Part shown: positions 45,548 to 54,740 of the stretch, in pieces
Layout: each line of letters begins with the position of its first letter
How positions within the stretch are numbered: the first letter of the stretch is position 1
Assembly: GCF_000369405.1 (NCBI RefSeq)
Contig: NZ_KB849994.1
Location: forward strand, 140,433 to 204,432
From: Acinetobacter sp. ANC 3929
Lineage (GTDB): Bacteria; Pseudomonadota; Gammaproteobacteria; Pseudomonadales; Moraxellaceae
Length of the DNA stretch: 64,000 nt
Reading direction: 5' to 3'
The notes under the pieces: model-generated
Seen by the model: only the letters and a program-made list of their open reading frames with translations
What the model was told of the DNA's origin: nothing
Databases searched by the model: none
Made by a program: the position numbers and the translations under genes

Positions 45548-46234
45548 ATGATTGCCCGCTTGTTTTCATCCAGTCGTTGGAAGGCTACCTTGAATGATTT
45601 TCTAAGTGAACATTTGATTCATCGTGATGAAGATTTTATGGTCATCCATAAACCTGCAGGCTTGCTCACCGTACCGGGAAAAACACCTGATTTACAAGAT
45701 TGTTTGATCAATCGTTTATTAGAATTAGAACCGAAAACCTTACTGATTCATCGTTTAGATCGTGATACCTCTGGTATTTTGGTATTTGGTTTATCCAAAT
45801 TTGGACAAAGTACCATTTCTCGTCAGTTCCAAGACCGTCAAACCTCAAAAATTTATCAAGCTTTGGTTGCAGGGCATTTAGAAGGTCAGGGCACCGTCGA
45901 TATTCCTGTGATTTATGATCCAAGCCGTCCGCCCTTACATATCGTAGATGCGTCTTATCACAAACCTGCATTAACAGAATGGCAAGCGATCGAACATTTA
46001 GAAATTCAAGGACAAGCGGTCACCCGAGTCAAATTAATTCCGATTACAGGTCGTTCACATCAGCTTCGTGTGCATATGCAATATTTAGGTCATCCGATTC
46101 TTGGTGATACCTTATATGCCACACCCGAACAGCAACAGCTTTATGCGCGTTTGTGCTTACATGCAACGCAGTTAAGCTTCACTCATCCTAAAACAGGTAC
46201 ACAACTGACATTTGATTGTTCTGTACCGTTTTAA
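45548..46234 (+). CDS. RluA family pseudouridine synthase
   Basis: RNA-modifying enzyme of 228 residues. The catalytic aspartate sits in LIHRLDRDTSGILVFG, with further blocks DFMVIHKPAGLLTVPG and TGRSHQLRVHMQYLGHPILGD. There is no S4 domain, as in RluA (23S U746 and tRNA U32). Residues 1-15 from ATG 45548 are not family-like; a TTG at 45590 (LNDFLSEHLI) is a plausible alternative start. The exact RNA target is inferred from length only. Confidence 0.88.
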   Translation: MIARLFSSSRWKATLNDFLSEHLIHRDEDFMVIHKPAGLLTVPGKTPDLQDCLINRLLELEPKTLLIHRLDRDTSGILVFGLSKFGQSTISRQFQDRQTSKIYQALVAGHLEGQGTVDIPVIYDPSRPPLHIVDASYHKPALTEWQAIEHLEIQGQAVTRVKLIPITGRSHQLRVHMQYLGHPILGDTLYATPEQQQLYARLCLHATQLSFTHPKTGTQLTFDCSVPF

Positions 46235-46378
46235 TCTAAAAACTTTTTTATGAAACACGATGTGATGCACGCTATTTGGTTGCGCTTTGTGTCAAAATAC
46301 ATCGCTTAAAACTACATAAAATGCCTTAACTTTTAATTGAGTCAGGGCATAAAATATGTAGGCTAACATGAGATAAAG

Positions 46379-49216
46379 GTGGAAAAATTGCAGCAATTTG
46401 CTATTGGTCAACGTTGGTTATCAGATACAGAAACTGAACTCGGTCTAGGGGTTCTTATTGATGTAGATGAACGTTCTATCAGCATTTTATTCCCTAAAAG
46501 TGATGAAACTCGTGTTTATGCACGCAACAACGCGCCTTTAACTCGCATCATCTTCAATGTAAAAGATGAAGTGCAAGACCAAGAAGGCATCAAGTGGATT
46601 GTTGAGTCGATTGAAGACCGTCACGGTGTTCTTCGTTATGACGTTGTTCGCAACTTAGACAATGGTGAACAAGAGCGTAAGGCACTGAATGAAACCCGTA
46701 TCGGTGCGCAAATCCAGCTGTCAAAACCTTTAGAGCGTCTGTTAGCAAGCCAAGTCGATTATAAAGAATGGTATGACCTGCGTATTGAAGCGATGTTGTT
46801 GCAAGCACAAATGCATACCAGTCCTTTACGCGGTTTTTTAGGTGCTCGTGTTGGTTTGATCCCACATCAATTGTATATCGCACATGAGGTCGGTAAACGT
46901 TTTGCACCACGCGTTTTGTTAGCGGATGAAGTGGGTTTAGGTAAAACCATTGAAGCTGGTTTGATTATCCATCAACAACTGAAAACAGGCCGTTCAGAAC
47001 GTATCCTGATTTTAGTACCAGATTCATTGCAATATCAGTGGATGATTGAAATGCGTCGCCGTTTCAATCTGCAATTCTCTCTGTTTGATTTAACCCGTAC
47101 TGCTTCGATTAAAGAGCACGATCCTGATCTAAATCCATTCCTGACTGAACAATGCATTATTGCCAGTGTCGATTTGATGGTTGACCATGATGACTTGCGT
47201 GAGCAAGCCATTGAAGCAGGTTTTGATTTGCTTGTGGTCGATGAAGCACATCACTTGATGTGGAGCGAAGAAGAAGGCGGCAATGATCGCTATGATTTGA
47301 TCGAAGAGTTGTCTGAACAAACGGCGGGTGTATTACTGCTCACCGCAACACCTGAGCAATTAGGGGTTGAAAGCCATTTTGCGCGTTTACGTTTACTTGA
47401 TCCGCAACGTTTCAGCAGTCTTGATCGTTTCCTTGATGAAGAAGAACAATATCAACAAACTGCAAAAATTGCAGAAGTGTTGATGTCAGATGAAGCATTA
47501 ACAGAAGAGCACTTAGCTGCGCTTGAAGGCTTGTTGGGTCATCGTATTGATGATCAGCCTGAACATCGTATGCGTGCGATTCATGAATTATTAGACCGTC
47601 ATGGTACAGGTCGTATCTTATTCCGTAACACCCGTGAAGCAATTCAAGGTTTCCCTGGTCGTGATTGCCAACCTGCACCATTAGCAGCACCAGAAGACTG
47701 GTCTTTTGATGGCAAAATGCGTGAGCAAATGTGGCCAGAAGAAGGTCAACTTGATGGCGCATGGATGGAAAACGATCCGCGTGTGCCTTGGTTGATGGAA
47801 GTGCTGCGCAAAGATTTAAAACATAAAAAAGTGTTATTGATTGCTCGCAGCGGGCCAGTGGTAGAGGCATTGGAAAATGTTCTACGTCTACATGCAGGCA
47901 TTCGTACAGCAATGTTCCACGAAGGCATGAGTTTGTTGGAGCGTGACCAAGCAGCGGCATATTTTGCTGAAGAAAGTTATGGTGCACAAATCCTACTGTG
48001 TTCTGAAATTGGTTCAGAAGGGCGTAATTTCCAGTTTGCCAGTGATTTAATTTTATTTGATTTACCTGCAAACCCTGATGTACTTGAACAACGTATTGGT
48101 CGTCTGGACCGTATTGGTCAAGAGAACCGTATTCAGATTCATGTGCCGTATTTAATTGGTACAGCACAAGAGCGCATGTTCCGTTGGTACAACGAAGCGC
48201 TCAATATTTTCAGCAGTATTTCTCCAACCGCGCAAACGCTACAAGAGAATTTTATTGTTGAGTTAAAAGATTGCTTGCTGGCAGATCAAGGTCAGACTTT
48301 TGAAGATTTACTTGAAGAAGTGAATGTACAACGTCAGGCATTAGAAGCTGAGTTACAAGCAGGTCGTGACCGTTTGCTTGAGTATAATTCATGTCGTCCA
48401 GTGGTGGCGCAAGGCATTGTGCAAGCCCTTGAAGATTATGATGACAACACGACTTTGCCAATGTTCGTGAAGCGTTTCATGTCATCAACCAATATCGATT
48501 TTGATGAGCAAAGTAACGGTACGGTGATCATTAAGCCGACTGATCAAATGCAAGTTCAAGGAATTACCTTGGACGAAGAGGGCATGACGGCAACCTTCTA
48601 TCGTGATCAGGCACAAATCCGTGAAGATGCACAATATTTGACCTTGGAACATCCATTTATTGAAAGCGTGATGGAAATGATCCGCACACAATCATTTGGT
48701 AGTACCAATGTTGCCTTACTGAAATCCAATGCATTGAAACAAGGTTCGGTGTTATTGGAAGTATGGTTTAAGGTCGATGTGGTTGCACCAAAAGCATTGA
48801 ACCTGCCATCAAGCTTACCGAAGCAATTGATTCGTGTGTTGCTCAGTGAAAATGGTCAGGACTTATCTGCCAAGATCGATCCAAGCATTTTACGTCCGTA
48901 CCTGCATCATCTAGATGGCAATAGTTGCCGTCAAGTGGTGAAAGCACGTCGTGACGTGATTGAAACTCGCTATGCGCAAGCTTTAGATATTGCAAAAACC
49001 TCTTTGCCAGAATTGATGCAACAAGCCAAAGAGCATTACAGTGGTAAATGGCAATATGAGATTGACCGTTTAACTTATCTCAAGCAATTTAATCCAAGTA
49101 TTCGTGAAGATGAGATTGAGCGTTTACAGAAATTCCAGAAAGAAGGCCTTGGTCTATTGGATGGTCTATCTGTGACACCAGAAGCGATTCAGGTCTTGGT
49201 TGTGGTTAAGCCATAA
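46379..49216 (+). CDS. rapA: RNA polymerase-associated ATP-dependent protein RapA
   Basis: SWI2/SNF2 ATPase of 945 residues that recycles stalled RNA polymerase. It uses a GTG start at 46379 with GAGATAAAG upstream. Order: N-terminal Tudor-like domains (FAIGQRWLSDTETELG), motif I ADEVGLGKT, DEAH box VVDEAHH, then LLTATPEQLG; the second RecA lobe has SEIGSEGRNFQFASDLILFDLP and QRIGRLDRIGQ. A C-terminal spacer and effector region follows. Length is close to E. coli RapA (968). Monocistronic, with a strong terminator. Confidence 0.96.
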   Translation: MEKLQQFAIGQRWLSDTETELGLGVLIDVDERSISILFPKSDETRVYARNNAPLTRIIFNVKDEVQDQEGIKWIVESIEDRHGVLRYDVVRNLDNGEQERKALNETRIGAQIQLSKPLERLLASQVDYKEWYDLRIEAMLLQAQMHTSPLRGFLGARVGLIPHQLYIAHEVGKRFAPRVLLADEVGLGKTIEAGLIIHQQLKTGRSERILILVPDSLQYQWMIEMRRRFNLQFSLFDLTRTASIKEHDPDLNPFLTEQCIIASVDLMVDHDDLREQAIEAGFDLLVVDEAHHLMWSEEEGGNDRYDLIEELSEQTAGVLLLTATPEQLGVESHFARLRLLDPQRFSSLDRFLDEEEQYQQTAKIAEVLMSDEALTEEHLAALEGLLGHRIDDQPEHRMRAIHELLDRHGTGRILFRNTREAIQGFPGRDCQPAPLAAPEDWSFDGKMREQMWPEEGQLDGAWMENDPRVPWLMEVLRKDLKHKKVLLIARSGPVVEALENVLRLHAGIRTAMFHEGMSLLERDQAAAYFAEESYGAQILLCSEIGSEGRNFQFASDLILFDLPANPDVLEQRIGRLDRIGQENRIQIHVPYLIGTAQERMFRWYNEALNIFSSISPTAQTLQENFIVELKDCLLADQGQTFEDLLEEVNVQRQALEAELQAGRDRLLEYNSCRPVVAQGIVQALEDYDDNTTLPMFVKRFMSSTNIDFDEQSNGTVIIKPTDQMQVQGITLDEEGMTATFYRDQAQIREDAQYLTLEHPFIESVMEMIRTQSFGSTNVALLKSNALKQGSVLLEVWFKVDVVAPKALNLPSSLPKQLIRVLLSENGQDLSAKIDPSILRPYLHHLDGNSCRQVVKARRDVIETRYAQALDIAKTSLPELMQQAKEHYSGKWQYEIDRLTYLKQFNPSIREDEIERLQKFQKEGLGLLDGLSVTPEAIQVLVVVKP

Positions 49217-49225
49217 CCGAGGCAT

Positions 49226-49258
49226 AAAAAAAGAGGACTTGAATGGTCCTCTTTTTTT
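49226..49258. terminator. Bidirectional terminator, rapA / dps
   Basis: AAAAAAAGAGGAC pairs with GTCCTCTTTTTTT, between converging genes. Confidence 0.92.
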
Positions 49259-49273
49259 ATGCAGTGAATAAAC

Positions 49274-49771
49274 TTAGTCTTGATCGATATTGGCTTCCAA
49301 GAACCATAAATATTGATCTAGATCTTCGAGTGCCGCATGCAGAATATCTTCGGAAATTGGATCCTGAATTTCTTCAATGGTGTCACGTAAGTGATTCGCG
49401 ACCACACCATAACGATCTGCCAGTTCTTTTAAGTGATCTTGTACCGCATGAATGGCGACAGGATAGGCTTTCAGATGCGATGTTTCCGCAACTGTCTGCG
49501 TTGTACCTAACGCTGTTCCACCAATTTGAACCGCACGTTCTGCAACATTGTCTAAATGAGTGATCAGCGAAGTGCGGAACATATCCAACATTTCATGCAC
49601 TGCAATAAAGTTGCTACCCCGCATGTTCCAATGCGCTTGCTTGGTCAATAATGAAAGATCAATCAAGTTGGCAAGGATTTGATTTAATATTTTTACTGTG
49701 GCCTCTTTGATCGAGTCATCTAAGTTATTACGTGTATATACTTTTAAAGCTTTTGCTGCTGAAGAACTCAT
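49274..49771 (-). CDS. dps: Dps-type DNA-protecting ferritin
   Basis: Forms 12-subunit shells that oxidise and store iron and shield DNA under starvation or peroxide. Start at 49771 chosen because GAGGT precedes it at good spacing, giving 165 residues. Ferroxidase ligands are all present with the spacing of E. coli Dps: His47, His59, Asp63, Asp74 and Glu78. The N-terminus ([13 protein letters not shown]) holds the Lys/Arg residues used for DNA contact. Its 201-base upstream gap probably holds the promoter; I could not identify an OxyR site by eye. Confidence 0.93.
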   Translation of the reverse strand: MSSSAAKALKVYTRNNLDDSIKEATVKILNQILANLIDLSLLTKQAHWNMRGSNFIAVHEMLDMFRTSLITHLDNVAERAVQIGGTALGTTQTVAETSHLKAYPVAIHAVQDHLKELADRYGVVANHLRDTIEEIQDPISEDILHAALEDLDQYLWFLEANIDQD

Positions 49772-49987
49772 AGTTACCTCATTCAATTATAATGTGATGA
49801 AACATAGTGAATAAAAACCATTCGATTCATCACTAGCTTATCCCTTGAATCAGCACTTAAGTGTTTTCATTTTCTAGGCTTTTGTAAGTTTGCTTATCAT
49901 CAATTTTCTTTTTGATACAACCCGTGTGAATTCAGATTAAATGATGATGACATCTGTTAAATTGCATCTATGTGAATTGAAAATTTC

Positions 49988-51004
49988 TTAAATCAATCCT
50001 GCGTCTTTGCATTCTAATTTAATATAAGCATAGAAAACTGGCGCAACAATGAGTCCACTTAAGCCAAAAATCGACTCAAAAATCAGCATTGCCAACAACA
50101 CTTCCCATGCACTGGCATTGATTTTGGTGCCAATGATTTTGGCATTTACGAAATATTCAAGTTTATGAATAATCACCAAATAAGCCAAGGCAATCGCTGC
50201 GACAGATAAGGAAATCGTCAGGCCAGCCATGATGATTAAGGTATTGGAAATCAGGTTTCCAATAATAGGCAATAAACCAAAGATAAAGGTCAGGATGGTG
50301 AGGGTTTTCGCAAAAGGCAGGTGAATGTCAAATAACGGTAGCACGATAAAGACAAAGATCATGAACAGTGCTGTATTGATCAGAGAAATCTTGACCTGAG
50401 CGAACACGACATTTTTAAAAGAAACCGATAGCTTTTGAATACGATGTAAAATCGCGGCTTTGAATACAGGCTGCGGCGCATGCTGTTTGAAATTTTGGAT
50501 CGAGACCAAGATTCCGACAATCAGACCAATCACCATGGTGGCCAAGTTATGCAGAATATCGGTGCCCGTATTTTTCACAATGGAAATATTATTTTTGATA
50601 AAAGACAAAATCTGATTTTTGATATCGGCAACGCTATGCGGCAGATAACCTGGCAGATATTGACTCATTTCAGCCTGAAACTTAATCAGGGTTTGATCAA
50701 TTTTAAAATTGAAGGAATTCAGCCCAGTCCCTTTTAAATCATAGATCACAAAACTAATCAGACTGGTGATAAAAAAACCAATCAAGAAGGTGGTTAAAAC
50801 CCCAAGAATAATACTGATAAAGATACGTGCGCGTTGCCCATCAATATGTTTTTCGACAATCGAACTTAAGCTGTTAATAATTTCAAAGATCAGAAAGCCT
50901 GCAAAAAAACTGGGCAGTAGATGCAGGGGAATGACCATCATTAGAAACAAAAACATCAGAATGAAACTGGCGATGATGCTTTGACGGTCACTGAGAAGAT
51001 TCAT
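49988..51004 (-). CDS. AI-2E/PerM family transporter
   Basis: Multi-pass inner-membrane protein of 338 residues with about eight hydrophobic segments. It matches the AI-2E (TqsA/YdiK/PerM) family: paired N-terminal helices, an amphipathic middle (LIKFQAEMSQYLPGYLPHSV), and the conserved late block FGLLPIIGNLISNTLIIMAGL with ILVSIQNFK earlier. Members export AI-2 or act in Na+/H+ exchange; no substrate can be chosen here. Divergence of the conserved C-terminal PxxxG motif was not examined closely. Confidence 0.85.
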   Translation of the reverse strand: MNLLSDRQSIIASFILMFLFLMMVIPLHLLPSFFAGFLIFEIINSLSSIVEKHIDGQRARIFISIILGVLTTFLIGFFITSLISFVIYDLKGTGLNSFNFKIDQTLIKFQAEMSQYLPGYLPHSVADIKNQILSFIKNNISIVKNTGTDILHNLATMVIGLIVGILVSIQNFKQHAPQPVFKAAILHRIQKLSVSFKNVVFAQVKISLINTALFMIFVFIVLPLFDIHLPFAKTLTILTFIFGLLPIIGNLISNTLIIMAGLTISLSVAAIALAYLVIIHKLEYFVNAKIIGTKINASAWEVLLAMLIFESIFGLSGLIVAPVFYAYIKLECKDAGLI

Positions 51005-51096
51005 GATCTATATGCCTAATTTAGCTTGTCATTATAATAGCGGACAAAGATACAATTTTTGTTACATTCAGTTTTAGTTTAGGCCGATGCAAAGCA

Positions 51097-51801
51097 TTAA
51101 TCAATTTCCATTTCATTGATATGACGTGCACCTTCTAAAATCATGCGGATCATGATCATGGTTTGTTCTGCCACTTCAGTACGCTGTTCTATCGGCAGAT
51201 CAAGCACTTTTGCGCCCATATTGAATACCAGTTGAGTAATGGCTTTAGCAACAAGATCAGCATGACTGATTTTACTGTTATTCATTTGCTCTAAACGAAT
51301 GAGGTCTTCTTGAAGCTCTTGCTGAAAGAAGTTCAGTTGACGGTCAACCGCTGCTTTATAAGAGGTCGAACCGGTGTAACCTTCACGGAGTAATAAGCTC
51401 AGATTTCCTTCATCGGTATTTAATTGTTGAATAAACACTTCAACCGAACTACGGATAATGCTTTGTTGTTTTGACGCTTGTAAGCGCGCTTCACGAATAA
51501 TACGGCGGAGTACCAAACCAGACTGATCAATCAGCGCGATTGCGAGTTCATCAATATCTTTGAAATGACGATAAAAGCTATTTGGAGCAATACCTGCTTC
51601 ACGTGCAATTTCACGCAAGCTAAGTGAGGCGATACTTTTTTGCGGACCAATCAGACTCAGTGTGGCTTGAAACAACTCTTCTTTGGTAATGGTTGCTTTT
51701 CTACCCACTGAGCGCACAGGAGATTTCATAGGAATGACATCTTGTTCATTTATGTTGTCATGGCCGAGCGGTAAAAAAGAAGAATGAACCATTGTTTTCA
51801 A
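51097..51801 (-). CDS. TetR-family regulator of unsaturated fatty acid synthesis, FabR/DesT-like
   Basis: Regulator of 234 residues. A TetR DNA-binding domain starts at about residue 37 (TITKEELFQATLSLIG) with recognition helix SLREIAREAGIAPNSFYRHFKD. The SFYRHF form is typical of FabR/DesT. It is divergent from a ferredoxin-reductase/desaturase operon, the arrangement of Pseudomonas desT-desCB, where DesT senses the saturated/unsaturated acyl-CoA ratio. The first 24 residues may be absent if translation starts at 51729. Two palindromes lie in the shared promoter region. Confidence 0.88.
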   Translation of the reverse strand: MKTMVHSSFLPLGHDNINEQDVIPMKSPVRSVGRKATITKEELFQATLSLIGPQKSIASLSLREIAREAGIAPNSFYRHFKDIDELAIALIDQSGLVLRRIIREARLQASKQQSIIRSSVEVFIQQLNTDEGNLSLLLREGYTGSTSYKAAVDRQLNFFQQELQEDLIRLEQMNNSKISHADLVAKAITQLVFNMGAKVLDLPIEQRTEVAEQTMIMIRMILEGARHINEMEID

Positions 51802-51862
51802 TATATAAGTAAGCTACTCGGGATTATAACGATTGTCGGTGTACTTGTGAAATGTAAATTCT

Positions 51863-51900
51863 TATACGAGCGTATATACAAATATATATACATATGTATA
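51863..51900. promoter_or_regulatory. Two palindromes in the regulator/desaturase divergent promoter
   Basis: TATACGAGCGTATA (51863-51876) and TATACATATGTATA (51887-51900) are perfect palindromes spaced about two helical turns apart between divergent genes. The first, with a GC-containing centre, is the better operator candidate for the adjacent TetR-type regulator. The second may overlap the -10 region of the operon. Confidence 0.5.
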
Positions 51901-51932
51901 ATAATTAACAAACAACCAGAGTAAACCTGCTC

Positions 51933-53000
51933 ATGCAAGCAATTGAAAAGAGAAATTCTCTATTTAATTCGTTGGCTCAAAGTGTAATGAACAGCCATGA
52001 CGCCAATTTTTGGTTACAGAAAATCAATCCATTGTGGTCAATTAATCAGTCTCTTGCCAAAATCGTAAAAAAACAAATCGTGGCAAAAGATACCGTCAGT
52101 CTTATTTTGCAATGTAATCGACATGTCATGCGCGGAGTTGCAGGGCAGCACCATCCCGTTACGGTTGATATTGCGGGACGTCATTACGAACGCACCTATA
52201 GCTTCATGCAGGTAGATGCAGATCATCTTTGTTTAACGGTTAAAAAAGTTGATCAAGGTTTAGTGAGTTCTTGGCTGGTTGAGCAAAGTCAAACAGGTGA
52301 TATCTTACGTTTGGGGCAACCTTATGGCGAGATGCAGCAGTCAGTTGTAACACCTCATTTGGTATTACTGGCGGCAGGTAGTGGTATCACACCGATGTTG
52401 AGTTTGATTGAAGGTCTATGCCAATCCAAACAATTGAACAAAACTGCTGTGCAATTGATGTATTGGGTGAAAACTCAAGCGGATGCTGCATATATTGAGT
52501 ATTTCAAAGAAGTCTCTGAGAATTTCTCTCAGTTTAGTTATCAAATTTTTTATACACAGGAACAGGACCAGCGTTTAAATCAAAGCCATGTTGATCAATT
52601 GACTGCTTTAGATCAAACCACGGTTTATGCTTGTGGGCCATCTGGTTTTGCGGCTACAGCGGAAAGTTTGTTCCAAGACGCAGCTGCACTGCAAACAGAA
52701 GCTTTTAGCTTAAGCCAGTTGGGTAGCGATACAGCAGAAACGGGTTTTATCAATGTTACGTTGACCCAATCAAATAAAACTGTTGCGATTCCAAAAGGAC
52801 AATCGATTCTGGCTAGTCTTGAGCATCAAGGCATCAAGCCCAATCATGGCTGTCGTATGGGGATCTGTAATAAATGTGCCTGTAACAAAGCACAGGGCGC
52901 GACTAAAAATTTATTGAATGGGACTGCCAATAGTGAACCAACGCAGTTATTAAAAATTTGTGTCAATTCAGCCCAGTCTGATCTTGTGATTGATCTATAA
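51933..53000 (+). CDS. desC: Ferredoxin reductase-type electron donor for acyl desaturase
   Basis: Three-part redox protein of 355 residues. The FAD-binding domain (ITVDIAGRHYERTYSF-like region) is followed by an NAD(P)H domain (LLAAGSGITPMLSLIEG, then YACGPSGF) and a C-terminal plant-type [2Fe-2S] domain with Cys307, Cys312, Cys315 and Cys343. It passes electrons from NADPH to the desaturase encoded 14 bases downstream. It matches DesC of the Pseudomonas desCB operon in layout. Repression by the divergent TetR-type protein is expected. Confidence 0.87.
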   Translation: MQAIEKRNSLFNSLAQSVMNSHDANFWLQKINPLWSINQSLAKIVKKQIVAKDTVSLILQCNRHVMRGVAGQHHPVTVDIAGRHYERTYSFMQVDADHLCLTVKKVDQGLVSSWLVEQSQTGDILRLGQPYGEMQQSVVTPHLVLLAAGSGITPMLSLIEGLCQSKQLNKTAVQLMYWVKTQADAAYIEYFKEVSENFSQFSYQIFYTQEQDQRLNQSHVDQLTALDQTTVYACGPSGFAATAESLFQDAAALQTEAFSLSQLGSDTAETGFINVTLTQSNKTVAIPKGQSILASLEHQGIKPNHGCRMGICNKCACNKAQGATKNLLNGTANSEPTQLLKICVNSAQSDLVIDL

Positions 53001-53014
53001 GTGAGAAATTGATT

Positions 53015-54109
53015 ATGAACATGCCTGTTAAAATTGAATTTTTTAAAAATCCAAAAAATCGTGATTTAACTGCTGCTGAGCTAGATGCTTTTGCTCGTGA
53101 ACTTGATCAGATCAAACAAGAAGTGCTGGATGATTTGGGTGAGAAAGACGCCAAATATATCCGCCGTGTTTATTCCACCATTCGTTATAGCAGTATGCTT
53201 GGGCGCGCTTGCTTATTCTTGGGTTGGTTTCCTCCAGCATGGTTACTCGGTACAGGCTTACTTGGTTTTGCCAAGATCATGGAAAATATGGAACTCGGTC
53301 ATAACGTCATGCATGGTCAGTACGACTGGATGAACGATCCTAAATTCAATGGTCAAACCTATGAATGGGACACGGTTGGAACCTCAGATAACTGGCGTCA
53401 AACCCATAACTATAAGCATCATACTTATACCAATGTAAAAGGCATGGATGACGACGTTGGCTATGGTGTATTTCGTTTGTTCCCAGAACAACGCTGGTCT
53501 AAATTTACCTTAATCCAACCGATGTATATTTTGCCATTTGGGTTGTTATTCCAGTGGGGAGTGGCAATTCAAAACCTAGAATTGGGCAAAGTGGTGTATA
53601 AACGTAAAACCATGACTGAGTTCAAACAAGAGTGGCAGCCTGCACAGAAGAAAATTTTAAAGCAGATGTTTAAGGATTATGTGTTCTTCCCATTGATTGC
53701 GGGGCCTGCAGCACTTCCTGTTTTTACTGGGAATTTGGTGGCGAACGGGATTCGTAATGTTTGGACATTCAGCATTATTTTCTGTGGTCATTTTACCAAA
53801 GATGTAGAAGTGTTCCCTAAAGCGGTTTTAAAAGATGAAAGCCGTGGACATTGGTATATGCGCCAGATCCGTGGTTCATCAAACTTGACTGGTTCAGAAG
53901 CTTTTCATATTTTGACAGGGCATTTGAGTCATCAGATTGAACATCATTTGTTCCCAGACATTCCTGCGCGTCGCTACCGTCAAGTTGCACCTAAAGTTCA
54001 GGCAGTCTGTGAAAAATATGGTCTGCATTATAATAATGCGAGCTTTGTGAAACAGTTTGGTGAAGTCGTTGGTCGTATTTTTAAATATGCACTGCCTTTC
54101 AAAAAATAA
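53015..54109 (+). CDS. desB: Membrane acyl-CoA delta-9 type fatty acid desaturase
   Basis: Integral membrane di-iron desaturase of 364 residues. ATG 53015 is preferred over a TTG six bases earlier. The three histidine boxes are intact: HNVMH, HNYKHHTYTN (HxxHH) and HQIEHHLFP (HxxHH). Hydrophobic segments lie between the boxes as expected. It introduces a double bond into acyl chains using electrons from the preceding reductase, adjusting membrane fluidity. A strong bidirectional terminator ends the operon. Confidence 0.9.
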   Translation: MNMPVKIEFFKNPKNRDLTAAELDAFARELDQIKQEVLDDLGEKDAKYIRRVYSTIRYSSMLGRACLFLGWFPPAWLLGTGLLGFAKIMENMELGHNVMHGQYDWMNDPKFNGQTYEWDTVGTSDNWRQTHNYKHHTYTNVKGMDDDVGYGVFRLFPEQRWSKFTLIQPMYILPFGLLFQWGVAIQNLELGKVVYKRKTMTEFKQEWQPAQKKILKQMFKDYVFFPLIAGPAALPVFTGNLVANGIRNVWTFSIIFCGHFTKDVEVFPKAVLKDESRGHWYMRQIRGSSNLTGSEAFHILTGHLSHQIEHHLFPDIPARRYRQVAPKVQAVCEKYGLHYNNASFVKQFGEVVGRIFKYALPFKK

Positions 54110-54121
54110 GATGTAGCATTA

Positions 54122-54158
54122 AAAAAAGCCCTGAATACTTTTGCTTCAGGGCTTTTTT
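54122..54158. terminator. Bidirectional terminator after desaturase operon
   Basis: AAAAAAGCCCTGAA pairs with TTCAGGGCTTTTTT, between converging genes. Confidence 0.92.
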
Positions 54159-54161
54159 ATT

Positions 54162-54629
54162 TTATTTCTTCTTTTGGGAAATCCACATGGTAATGGTGGC
54201 ATGAAAAACTTTTTCATTGTGTTGATCAAGCACATCAACATTTACTAAGTATTCACCTGCTTTTTCCCAATCATAATCAGGTTCAACAGGTGTCGCGGTC
54301 GCGATCAGATCAGTTTCAGCCTTCTTTAAATATTCAACGGTCATGCCTTTCGGAATCCAGCGATGCGTGTTAGGAACCGTCACCTCGGTCATGGTGCCAC
54401 CAGCAAGTTCGGCCATATTACACATCGCAATCGCGTGAACCGTACCAATATGATTGAGCACATTCCGTTTTTTCTTAATGGTGATTTTACAAGAATTGGC
54501 TTTTAATTCCTTGAATAAGGGAGAAATGCTACTGAAATAAGGTGCCTTTAAGCAGAGCATGCGGGTAAATGTCCATTTCCCAGCAGGCAAGACAGATACT
54601 TTGTTCCATAGATCTAGAGTTGAGGCCAT
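54162..54629 (-). CDS. Hotdog-fold thioesterase-like protein (DUF4442)
   Basis: Hotdog protein of 155 residues. NVLNHIGTVHAIAMCNMAELAGGTMTE contains the HxGxxxAxA-like active-site helix typical of PaaI/DUF4442 thioesterases. A second strand set ends with TPVEPDYDWEKAGEYLV and VFHATITMWISQ. It is divergent from a TetR regulator, with two operator-like palindromes in between, suggesting that an acyl or aromatic thioester controls its expression. The substrate is not identifiable. Confidence 0.82.
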   Translation of the reverse strand: MASTLDLWNKVSVLPAGKWTFTRMLCLKAPYFSSISPLFKELKANSCKITIKKKRNVLNHIGTVHAIAMCNMAELAGGTMTEVTVPNTHRWIPKGMTVEYLKKAETDLIATATPVEPDYDWEKAGEYLVNVDVLDQHNEKVFHATITMWISQKKK

Positions 54630-54645
54630 GACTAAACTTCCTTTA

Positions 54646-54680
54646 ACAGAATTAAATTCTTTTACAGAATATAATTCTGT
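54646..54680. promoter_or_regulatory. Tandem operator-like palindromes between thioesterase and TetR genes
   Basis: ACAGAAT-ATA-ATTCTGT (54664-54680) is a perfect 17-base inverted repeat. ACAGAAT-TAA-ATTCT (54646-54660) is a near copy 18 bases away. They lie close to the thioesterase start and within the divergent promoter region, as expected for binding sites of the adjacent TetR protein. Confidence 0.65.
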
Positions 54681-54740
54681 TTACAAGTTGTGGTCAAGTC
54701 ATACACAATAGTTCCGACGATTGGTGAATTTGATTAAACT

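Noticed and set aside
47412..48167. 251-codon open frame antisense to rapA
   Set aside because: It lies wholly within rapA on the opposite strand, has no ribosome site or recognisable motif, and its composition is that expected from the reverse of coding sequence.
49243..49563. 106-codon open frame on the plus strand over dps
   Set aside because: It begins in the rapA/dps terminator and runs antisense to conserved Dps ferroxidase residues.
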